Shown in pieces: positions 1 to 8,083 of a DNA stretch of 64,000 nucleotides (position 1 is its first letter; each line of letters opens with the position of its first letter). The notes under the pieces were generated by a model. The model did no database searches. It worked only from the letters and a program-made list of their open reading frames with translations, and was not told the origin of the DNA. The stretch lies in the NCBI GenBank assembly GCA_038144195.1, contig JAYQNH010000002.1, positions 1,364,001 through 1,428,000 on the forward strand, in the 5' to 3' direction. The translations under genes and the position numbers were made by a program. Source of the stretch: VMDJ01 sp038144195. GTDB lineage: Bacteria > Pseudomonadota > Gammaproteobacteria > Chromatiales > Chromatiaceae.

Positions 1-1
1 A

Positions 2-592
2 AAATCGATTGCACCTTTTGATGGTGTGATCATGCAGAGAATGGTTGAAGAGGGTGACACTATTCAGCCGGGCCAGCCGATGCTGACCTTCTCAGATGTT
101 ACTTGGCTTCAGGTTGAAGTCGATGTGCCAGCACGTCTTGCACAAGGTTTGCAGGCAATGATGATCTTGAAGCAATCAGCATCGTTCGATGATCATCCTG
201 AAGCGGTGGATGTGCGTGTTGCACAAATCTTCCCAATGGCTGACATGCAGCGTCACACCATTAAAGTTAAGTTTGATATTCCACAGGGTGTTTCAAAGCC
301 TGGTATGTATGCCAAGGTGTTGATTCCTGATGTGACCGCAGCATCGTCAATGAGTCAGATGCCAGCGATTCCAAGCACTGCGATTCGTTATCGTGGCAAC
401 CTACCTATCGTTTATGTGAAGAACATGGATGGTTATCCAGAGTTGCGTATGGTTCGCGAAGGCAAGCACTTGGGTAATGGTCTAACCACAATCCTTTCGG
501 GCATTGCGGAAGGCGATATGGTTTTTGCCAATCCAGGCCCTGATATGTTGAGCCGCCCTCAGCGCACAAACGTTCAAGAAGAAAAACAATAA
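2..592 (+). CDS. RND efflux periplasmic adaptor subunit, 5' end cut off
   Basis: This is the C-terminal part of a membrane-fusion (adaptor) protein that links an RND pump to an outer-membrane channel. The open frame runs in from the window edge. It begins with the second half of a barrel-sandwich domain (IAPFDGVIM, then EEGDTIQPGQPML), followed by a beta-barrel region and a membrane-proximal domain ending in EEKQ. About 196 residues are visible; the N-terminal signal and hairpin lie outside the window. The pump gene starts 29 bases after its stop, so the two should be cotranscribed and act together. The substrate cannot be told from sequence. Confidence 0.85.
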   Translation, partial: KSIAPFDGVIMQRMVEEGDTIQPGQPMLTFSDVTWLQVEVDVPARLAQGLQAMMILKQSASFDDHPEAVDVRVAQIFPMADMQRHTIKVKFDIPQGVSKPGMYAKVLIPDVTAASSMSQMPAIPSTAIRYRGNLPIVYVKNMDGYPELRMVREGKHLGNGLTTILSGIAEGDMVFANPGPDMLSRPQRTNVQEEKQ

Positions 593-621
593 AAGCCGGC
601 TGAGCTAGCAGGTAAGTTTGC

Positions 622-3600
622 ATGAGCACTATAGATTCAAAAACATCTGAGCCAATGCAGTCAGGTGCTAATACCGAACAAAAGAGTTTAGGTATTGCCG
701 GTGGTATTGCTAAGGCATTTATTAACTCGCCACTTTCTCCTTTGCTCTATGTAGCAATGTTGTTGTTGGGCATATTGGGTTTAATGGCAACGCCACGTCA
801 GGAAGATCCACAGATCGAAGTGCCGCTGATTGACTTGGTTGTTCAGTATCCTGGTGCTGATGCATCAACGGTAGCATCTCTGGCGGTTCAGCCTCTTGAG
901 CGTCTGATGTTTGAAATCGATGGGGTTAAACACGTTTATTCATCGACAGCTCGTGGCATGGGTATCGTCACTATCCAGTTCGAGGTGGGTGAGCAGATGG
1001 AGTCATCACTGGTTAAGGTGAATGACAAGCTAGCCTCCAACAAAGATCGTGTTCCAGCAGGCGTTGTGCCGCCGTTGGTTAAAGCAAAAAGTATCGATGA
1101 TGTCCCTGCGGTGACGATGACCTTGTGGTCTGAGAAAGATTACAACGGTGACGGCATTCCCGATGTTGATGATTCGCAATTACGTCGTTTAGCCCAATCG
1201 GTGCTGCAAGAGATTAAGCAAATTCCCGACACTGGCGCGAGCTTCGTGGTGGGCGGTCGCGCAGAGCAGGTGACTGTTGAGGTATTCCCAGAGCGTTTAG
1301 CAGGCTTTGGTCTCAGTGTTGGTCAGGTTGCGCAAGCTATCCAAGCGGCGAATGTTGAAACCCAGATGGGTGGTGTCGAAAACGGCGGTGCTCATGTGAT
1401 GGTGGTTTCGGGTGAGTTTTTAAGTTCCGTTGATGACATCAATCAGCTGCAAGTTGGCTTCCATAATGGTGTGCCAGTTTATGTGCACGATGTGGCTGAG
1501 GTTCGTCAGGGTCCTGAAGATGCTCGCCAAACGGTGGCTTACTATACCGGTGCGGCTACTGATCTGAATCGAGCGATTGCTGTGCCAGCGGTGACTATTG
1601 CAGTTGCAAAAAGAAAGGTACCAATGGTGTGTCAGTGGCAGAAGATGTCATTGCGCGTGTTGAATCGCTTAAAGGTCGCTTGATTCCTAATGATGTCAAC
1701 GTCAGCTTGACCCGTAACTACGGTTTATCAGCGAAGCAAAAAGTAAACGACCTTATCTTTAAGCTGTTTATTGCGACTGGCTTTGTCTTCTTATTGGTGT
1801 GGGCAGCATTCCGCGCACTTAAACCTGCGATTGTTGTATTGCTCGTTATTCCAGTCGTTCTCTTGTTCACGATTCTCTCAGCATGGCTGCTGGGCTTTAC
1901 TATTGACCGTGTGTCGCTGTTCGCCTTGATCTTCTCGATTGGTATCTTGGTAGATGATGCAATCGTTGTCGTCGAGAACATTTATCGCCGATGGCTTGAA
2001 GCGAACTCTGTTGATGCTGAGACTGCGGTGGATGCGGTACGTGAGGTAGGTAACCCGACTATTCTTGCTACGGGTACTGTTATTGGTGCCTTACTGCCGA
2101 TGGGCTTTGTCAGCGGCATGATGGGGTCCTTACATGATGCCAATCCCAGTGCTCGGTTCTGTAGCAATGGTGATCTCGTTATTCGCAGCGTTTGTGTTTA
2201 CACCGTGGTTAGCGATTCATCCGCGTTTCAAGCCAACTCTGAAGTACTTGGAAGTGGCTGAGAAGCGCGAACATAAAGAAGCTGAATGGCTTGATGGCGT
2301 GTTCCGTTCGATCCTTATCCCAATGATCGAGTATCCATGGAAGGCGCGCATGTTCAAGTTGGCCATGTGGGGCGTCTTCTTGGTGATGTGCTCGTTCTTC
2401 TACTTTAAGTGGGTAGCCGTAAAGATGCTGCCTTTGGATAACAAGCCAGAATTTTCTGTGGTCCTTGATATGCCAGAGGGCTCAGCTTTAGCCGTTACGG
2501 GTAACCAAGCACATCGTATTGCAGATAAGTTGCGTCGCATGCCAGAAGTACGTGATGCACAGATCTATGTCGGTACGGCTAAGCCATTCGACTTTAACGG
2601 CATGGTGCGTCACTACTATTTACGTCAACAACCATGGCAAGCTGAGATTCAATTGCAGTTGTTGATAAGACTGAACGTTCACGTTCGTCTCACGAGATTG
2701 CGGTTGATGCGCGTGCGCAGGTGAAAGAATTGCTCGCTGGTACGGGTGCTAAGTTCTCAGTGGTAGAGATGCCGCCTGGACCGCCAGTCCTTCAATCTGT
2801 TGTTGCTGAGGTGTATGGACCAGATGCTCAAACGCGTCGTCAGGTTGCGGCTGATTTAACCGAGATTTTCTCAAAGACAGAAAGTTTGGTTGACGTTGAT
2901 AACTACATGCGTGAGCCATATGACTATTGGCACTTTGTGATCGAAACCGAAAAAGCACAGCGACGTGGTATCTCAGTTCAAGATATCAACCGTGAGCTTG
3001 CGATGGCTTTGGGTGGATATGTGCTCGGCGATGTGAAGCAACGCGCTGGTCATGAGCCTGTGAATATTGTGGTTCAAATCCCAATGGCTGAGCGTTCTAA
3101 TATTTCTCGTTTGGGTGATATTTTGGTTGGAACGCCAAACGGCTCGAGTGTGCCTTTGCGTGAGCTAGGTCACTTTGAGCTGCGCGAAGAGGATCACCTG
3201 ATCCACCATAAGGATTTGCGTGCAGTTGAATATGTGGTTGCTGATGTCGGTGGTAAGTTAGCTGCGCCCATCTATGGCATGTTCCAAGTGCAAGATAAGT
3301 TAATGGAAGTCGGTTGTCAGACTCCTGATGGTCATTCTTTGTGTGACAACATCAACTGGACAGCACCTCCTGAGGATGACTCTAAGTCAGGTATTCAATG
3401 GGCAGGTGAGTGGACGGTTACCTACGAAACCTTCCGTGACATGGGTATGGCGTTTGGTGCAGCACTTGTATTGATCTACATTCTCGTGGTGTGGGAGTTT
3501 GGTAACTTCCGTATTCCTGCTTTGATCATGGCGCCAATTCCGTTGACCTTGCTCGGTATCATTCCGGCGCACATGCTGTTCTTCCAGATGGGCTGGGGTG

Positions 3601-4368
3601 GTGAGTTCACTGCAACCTCCATGATTGGTTGGATTGCCTTGGCCGGTATCATCGTACGTAACTCTATTTTGCTAGTGGACTTCTCGGTGCACTTGATTCG
3701 TCAAGGAACACCGGTGGTAGAGGCGGTTATTATGTCGTGTAAGACGCGTACTCGTCCGATTGTGATCACCGCATTGGCCCTGGTTGCCGGTTCATCGGTT
3801 ATCTTCTTCGACCCCATCTTCCAAGGTATGGCTATATCGCTTGCTTCGGGTGTGTTGGTATCGACGGTGTTGACCCTGATTGTGATTCCTTTGGGTTGTG
3901 TGCAGGCCGCTGACTCTTTATGTGAAGTGGCGGGCGTTGATTGCCAAGAAAAACTTGATGCCAACACAAACCAAAGGTCAAAACTCAGCACCAGGTGCTG
4001 CCTCGTCTGGAACATCATTGTTAATGAAGCTTTGGTCTGGCTTGATGTCAATTATCTTTGCGGTGATTGGCATCGTGACTTGGATCTTGGGTTTGTTTAA
4101 GCGCAAGCCAAGTTCACCGCCGCCTGCGCCAAGCCCAACGTCGGCACCTGTAACATCGCCTGCGGCACCTGCAAGTGACTCGGTGGCTGAGCCAACTGTC
4201 AGTTCGGCGCCAACGTCGAATGACATGTCAGGCAGTCGATTCGGTAGTCGCTTGGATACACCCAAAAAGCGTCCAGTAGATGAGTCTGCTGAGGCGGAAG
4301 ATGATGCAGATCAGCCTGCGCGCTCTTCGTATCGTCGCGGTATTCGTTTGAGGTCTGACGAAGACTAA
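622..4368 (+). CDS. RND efflux transporter permease (HAE1/AcrB-like), four frame changes
   Basis: This is an inner-membrane proton-driven RND pump of about 1248 residues once the frame is repaired. It shows an N-terminal membrane segment after about 30 residues, porter domains, the central membrane block with GILVDDAIVVVENIYRRW, and a second half with GIIVRNSILLVDF. Frame changes fall near 1612 (base lost in an A-rich run), 2130 (extra G), 2660 (base lost) and 3897 (base gained); they sum to zero. Two features are unusual. A DYNGDGIPDVDD stretch at residues 173-184 resembles a calcium-binding loop, and the protein ends with an extra hydrophobic segment and a roughly 90-residue Pro/Ala/Ser then acidic tail. 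It follows its adaptor gene in an operon. Confidence 0.85.
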
Positions 4369-4445
4369 TTTTTGAGAACTTAGGGCATTTGCCGAGTGCA
4401 AATGACCCTGGGTTCAGGTTACAATTTATTCAAGAACTCACGGCA

Positions 4446-4964
4446 GTGAACACTGCAAGGGTAATTGATCTGAAAAGACGTCCGCTGACGCTGTTGGTAC
4501 TGACTCTTTTTGGTGTTTCGAGCTTGCTCAGCGCCAATTGGTGGCCTTATTCACAGTCGAAAAGTGGACGTTCGTTTGTAGAGCTCCGGCCAACCAGTCC
4601 AAAAGCTGAGCAGCCGATTAAGCAATACAACATCGCTTCACAATGGCGTCCGACTCAACGTGCATTTGTGCAGCCATCACCAATCTATTCACGCAACGAG
4701 CGACAGGCTCAGATGCGACCCACAGAGAGTGATGAAAAAATGATTATGCCGCCGGCTGATCCTCGTTTAATTACGCGGGCGCCAGAGCATTCACAATTTC
4801 GACCTTTGGGACGCTCTCAACAAGAACGTTCTTGGGTAACGCCGAATACGGTAGGACAAGCGCAGCCAACGCGGCCAGTGTATGTACCGGTTCCGGTATG
4901 GATTTATCCAGCATCACCTTATGTGATGCAGATGATGCCAACCCCTTATTGGGGCCGTTGGTGA
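4446..4964 (+). CDS. Secreted or membrane-anchored low-complexity protein with W/F-R-P motifs
   Basis: I do not recognise this family. Starting at GTG 4446, the product has a short basic N-terminus and a hydrophobic stretch (LTLLVLTLFGVSSLL) that fits a signal peptide or anchor. A Pro/Gln/Arg-rich body follows with QWRPTQRAF and QFRPLGRSQ, and it ends in an aromatic, Met/Pro-rich tail (MMPTPYWGRW). A longer reading frame begins at TTG 4389, but the GTG places the hydrophobic segment where a signal would sit. The next gene carries the same kind of motif (QWRP, GWRP, RWRP) and LITR, so the two look like diverged tandem copies. Function is unknown. Confidence 0.55.
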   Translation: MNTARVIDLKRRPLTLLVLTLFGVSSLLSANWWPYSQSKSGRSFVELRPTSPKAEQPIKQYNIASQWRPTQRAFVQPSPIYSRNERQAQMRPTESDEKMIMPPADPRLITRAPEHSQFRPLGRSQQERSWVTPNTVGQAQPTRPVYVPVPVWIYPASPYVMQMMPTPYWGRW

Positions 4965-5011
4965 AGTAGTAATTAGGCCTTCGGGCTGGATTGAAGAATT
5001 AGAGGGCACAC

Positions 5012-5836
5012 ATGTCTCACCGCCGGTTTAAGCCAACTTTGATTTCGATGATCGTTGTTACTATCCCGATGCAAGTGGCGTTGGCTTATGGTCCTCAGTG
5101 GCGTCCATCAGGCATTAACCTACAACAACAGATGTCTCAGCAGTTACCACGTGTTGCACCAATCAATCGTGGTTTCCGTCCAATTGAACCAAGGATGGTG
5201 GCACAGGCTAACCAAGCACCAACATGGCAGCCGGTAGCGCCGCGTTACGCACCAGTAGCATCACCTCAACCTGCCTTCACCCAGCAATTTGGTTGGCGCC
5301 CAGCGGCAAAGCCTTTCTTGGTGCCAAAACAAGCGCCGACTATGGCGATGCGTAAGCCAGAGCAGCCAAAGTTCACCTCAGCGTATTGGGGTATGGCAGA
5401 AAAGGTACTTCCTAATGAGAATAAGCCTGTAGTGACTGCCTATCGTTGGCGCCCAGAATCTGAGCCAGCGACGTCGGGTTTGATTACACGTCAGCAAGCT
5501 GAGCCGGCTCCAATGATGCCGCAGCCTAGTTATGCGCTTCAGTCTTACTACCCAATGCCTCAAATGGGTTATGCGATGCCGTATGCGCCACAGCCGTACA
5601 TGGCTAATCTGCCGCAACCTCGCATGCACATGGCTCCGCCGCCACCGCCGGTATTTCCTCCGCAGTTCCCTGTGGCGCCTCAGCAATTCATGCCGTTCGC
5701 TATTCAGCCAGCAATCCCATTGCCTCAGCCTCACTGGAGCATGATGGATCCTATGTTTGGCCGTATGCCGCGCTTTGGTCGTCAGACGATCCGTCCGGTG
5801 ATTCCGCCAATGACGCGTGATTACGCGGCCCGCTAA
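5012..5836 (+). CDS. Secreted low-complexity protein with repeated W-R-P motifs
   Basis: This is a 274-residue protein of unknown function. A hydrophobic segment near the N-terminus (LISMIVVTIPMQVALAYG) looks like a signal peptide cleaved after an Ala. The mature part is rich in Pro, Gln, Met and Ala. It contains spaced motifs QWRPSGINL, GFRPIEPR, TWQPVAPRY, GWRPAAKPF and RWRPESEP, then a Met/Pro/Tyr-rich C-terminal half. The start is ATG 5012 preceded by AGAGGG. It lies 47 bases downstream of a gene with the same motif, suggesting a shared origin and one transcript. The composition suggests an exported structural or envelope protein, but that is inference. Confidence 0.6.
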   Translation: MSHRRFKPTLISMIVVTIPMQVALAYGPQWRPSGINLQQQMSQQLPRVAPINRGFRPIEPRMVAQANQAPTWQPVAPRYAPVASPQPAFTQQFGWRPAAKPFLVPKQAPTMAMRKPEQPKFTSAYWGMAEKVLPNENKPVVTAYRWRPESEPATSGLITRQQAEPAPMMPQPSYALQSYYPMPQMGYAMPYAPQPYMANLPQPRMHMAPPPPPVFPPQFPVAPQQFMPFAIQPAIPLPQPHWSMMDPMFGRMPRFGRQTIRPVIPPMTRDYAAR

Positions 5837-5956
5837 ACCAGTAAACCTCTAGCATTACCTGATTTCTGGCCATTAAGTGCCTGATTTAAAATGATGCCCT
5901 GATGCGTTTCTTGTGTTAGTGTTATCCCTAATAAGCCCCTCAAATTAGAAGTAATT

Positions 5957-6430
5957 ATGTCAGAACAGAATCAAAAGCCGGAAGAATCAGCTGTAACAGA
6001 TGATATCTCTCGTCTAGCGTGCGCACTCGAGGCGGACCAATTGCGTTCAGAATTGAGCCAGAAGCGTTGGGAATTGATGATCTATCCTTCTTAGTTCGCT
6101 TTTGTCTTGTTGGCTTTGTACGGTTTTTATTTGGTCTACAACCTGCAAAAAGACGTGCATTACTTAGCGATCAGTGTTGATTCCAATATGACCACTTTGG
6201 CGAGCAATATGCAGAATATCTCGCAGAACATGGGTCAGTTAACCAGCAATGTTCGTGCGATGACGGTTAGTCTCGATAGCATTGATAAGAAAGTGGGTAC
6301 ATTGGAGCCAATGTTGACCAATATGACCAACCTGACTCAGGCGGCGCAGGGTATGAATATCAATATGCACCGTATGAATCGCGATATTGGTCGTCCAATG
6401 CGCATGATGAATACTTTCATGCCTTGGTAA
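5957..6430 (+). CDS. Small membrane protein with coiled coil, interrupted by in-frame TAG
   Basis: The frame opens at ATG 5957 and continues in the same phase to 6430, except for a TAG at 6092-6094. Read through, the product is about 157 residues: an acidic cytoplasmic N-terminus, one membrane helix (FAFVLLALYGFYLVYNL) starting right after the TAG, and a long amphipathic segment rich in Asn, Met and Thr with heptad-like spacing (QNISQNMGQLTSNV). The TAG sits at the very start of the membrane helix, so the two parts belong to one protein. Substitution of a sense codon such as TTG, or a pair of compensating indels, would explain it. Function is unknown. Confidence 0.55.
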
Positions 6431-6447
6431 AAAGTCTTTCAAGAAAA

Positions 6448-6472
6448 AGCCGCTCAAATGAGCGGCTTTTTT
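6448..6472 (+). terminator. Rho-independent terminator
   Basis: An 8-bp perfect stem, AGCCGCTC and GAGCGGCT around the loop AAAT, is followed by a T run and preceded by an A run. It ends the transcript of the small membrane protein. The A run lets it also act on the minus strand downstream of the heat-shock gene. Confidence 0.85.
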
Positions 6473-6572
6473 GTGCCTGAAATAAATCCCCCACAGCTTG
6501 TTAGAGCCAAGGGGTTGCGGAGAGGAGATCTATGCAGACACAGAATAGACCGCCTTACAGAGAGAGAGTTTC

Positions 6573-7028
6573 TTATGCCGCGTTCGCTTGCTCATTCTCG
6601 AGTGCTGCTTGAGCGGTTTTGATCTCGATGCGACGTGGCTTCATTGCTTCTGGAATCTCGCGAACCAATTCGATGTGTAACAAGCCATCTTTCACTTCTG
6701 CGCCAGTGACGCGGACATGGTCAGCAAGTTGGTAGGTGCGCTCAAAGCTGCGGTTTGCAATGCCTTGATGCAGGTATTTACGCTCAACGCCATCTTGGCT
6801 TTTGTCGCCAGTGACTTTGAGTTTGCCGTCATTAACTTCAATTTCTAACTCTTCAGTTGAGAAGCCAGCAACAGCCATGGTGATTCGGTAATCGTTATCG
6901 CTTACCAGTTCGATATTGTAGGGAGGGAAGTTTGAACCCTCGTGACGACGAGCACTTTCTAGCGCATCAGTCAGACGATCGAAACCAACAGCGGTACGGA
7001 AAAGGGGTGAAAAATCAAAAGTTGTCAT
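6573..7028 (-). CDS. Small heat-shock protein, Hsp20/IbpA family
   Basis: This is a 151-residue alpha-crystallin-type holdase chaperone that binds unfolding proteins in the cytoplasm. The alpha-crystallin domain spans about residues 37-130 (YNIELVSDNDYRITMAVAGF, DGLLHIELVREIP), and the C-terminal I-x-I anchor is visible as RIEIK. The start ATG is preceded by AAGAGGAC. A near-perfect sigma-32 promoter lies about 85 bases upstream on the same strand, so heat-shock control is strongly supported. Confidence 0.95.
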   Translation of the reverse strand: MTTFDFSPLFRTAVGFDRLTDALESARRHEGSNFPPYNIELVSDNDYRITMAVAGFSTEELEIEVNDGKLKVTGDKSQDGVERKYLHQGIANRSFERTYQLADHVRVTGAEVKDGLLHIELVREIPEAMKPRRIEIKTAQAALENEQANAA

Positions 7029-7111
7029 GTGAATGTCCTCTTAAAGCAACAGTTCGAAAAATCGGTGCGAATAAGCCACCGAGTAAGACCCAATATGGCG
7101 TCTTAATTAAG

Positions 7112-7139
7112 AAATGGGGTGCTTAAAAAGGATTTCAAG
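7112..7139 (-). promoter_or_regulatory. Sigma-32 heat-shock promoter of the hsp20 gene
   Basis: On the minus strand CTTGAAA (7139-7133) and CCCCATTT (7119-7112) are separated by 13 bases. This matches the RpoH consensus CTTGAAA-N(11-16)-CCCCATNT. It lies upstream of, and points at, the small heat-shock gene. Confidence 0.9.
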
Positions 7140-7146
7140 AGGTGGT

Positions 7147-7386
7147 TTAACTGAGCCAACGCACGAGATAGTAGATGCGCTGACTTTCAGACGAAACCGA
7201 AGGCCCATAGACAATGGCAGGGTGGAGATTTTTGGCTTCGTTTGCACCGGCGTGTGCATCTTCAATTGATTCAACAATAGTCACACATCCCTCAGGAAAG
7301 CGCTTACGCCCTTTGCGCGGTGTTTTGATCAATGCTGCGCGTTCTTGCAGCGATTTCGATTCGGGATCAACGATTACCTGTACCAT
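7147..7386 (-). CDS. Conserved small hypothetical protein next to pdxH
   Basis: This is a 79-residue protein starting MVQVIVDPESKSLQERAAL at ATG 7386. A longer frame extends to 7428 but has no better start. It has no membrane segment or recognised motif. It contains a basic patch (KTPRKGRKRF), then GCVTIVESIEDAH, and a C-terminal YYLVRWLS. It is divergent from pdxH, with 61 bases between the two starts, and lies immediately upstream of the sigma-32 promoter. I cannot assign a function. Confidence 0.5.
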   Translation of the reverse strand: MVQVIVDPESKSLQERAALIKTPRKGRKRFPEGCVTIVESIEDAHAGANEAKNLHPAIVYGPSVSSESQRIYYLVRWLS

Positions 7387-7447
7387 AATGCTGAGTGTAC
7401 TGAGCCGCGCTGTGTTTAGCGAGGTCAATTCAATAAGAGAGCATCAC

Positions 7448-8083
7448 ATGGATATAGCGGATATTCGTCGAGAGTTTCAATACGCAGGTTTGTCGCGTGA
7501 CGATCTGAATGAAAACCCGATTGAACAATTTGAAAAATGGTTCGTAGATGCACGTGATGCGAACTTAGATAACCCGAATGCTTTGAGTTTGGCTACGGTG
7601 AATGAGGATGGCTCACCTTCTTTGCGTACGGTATTGCTCAAAGCCTTTGATGAAAAAGGCTTTGTCTTTTTTACCAACTACGGCAGCCGTAAGGCACATG
7701 ACTTAGATCGTAATCCAAAGTCCGCCATGTTATTTCACTGGTTGGAATTGGATCGCCAAGTCAAAATCCAGGGCAATGTGAGTCGCATTAGCACAGCTGA
7801 ATCATTGGCGTACTTCACCTCACGCCCACGTGGTAGTCAGATCGGCGCATGGACCTCTCAACAAAGCTCACCCATTGGTTCGCGTACTTTGTTGGTACAA
7901 GCGTTTGAATCGATGAAAAAGAAGTTTGCTGAAGGTGAAATACCTCTGCCGGACTTTTGGGGTGGTTACCGTTTAGAGCCGTCAGTGATTGAGTTTTGGC
8001 AGGGCCGTGAAAATCGTCTACATGATCGTTTCGAGTTTCGTCGCCAAGGCGACGCATGGGATATTCAGCGCCTACAGCCTTAG
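7448..8083 (+). CDS. pdxH: Pyridoxamine/pyridoxine 5'-phosphate oxidase
   Basis: This FMN-dependent oxidase makes pyridoxal 5'-phosphate, the last step of vitamin B6 synthesis and salvage. The 211-residue product has the family's N-terminal IRREF..GL region, the FMN/substrate segment PSLRTVLLKAFDEKG..FFTNY, and the diagnostic C-terminus WQGRENRLHDRFEFRR. Start ATG 7448 gives the usual family length. Its TAG stop overlaps the stop of the convergent helicase gene by two bases. Several PLP enzymes (thrC, alr, ODC, aminotransferase) are encoded elsewhere in the window. Confidence 0.97.
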   Translation: MDIADIRREFQYAGLSRDDLNENPIEQFEKWFVDARDANLDNPNALSLATVNEDGSPSLRTVLLKAFDEKGFVFFTNYGSRKAHDLDRNPKSAMLFHWLELDRQVKIQGNVSRISTAESLAYFTSRPRGSQIGAWTSQQSSPIGSRTLLVQAFESMKKKFAEGEIPLPDFWGGYRLEPSVIEFWQGRENRLHDRFEFRRQGDAWDIQRLQP

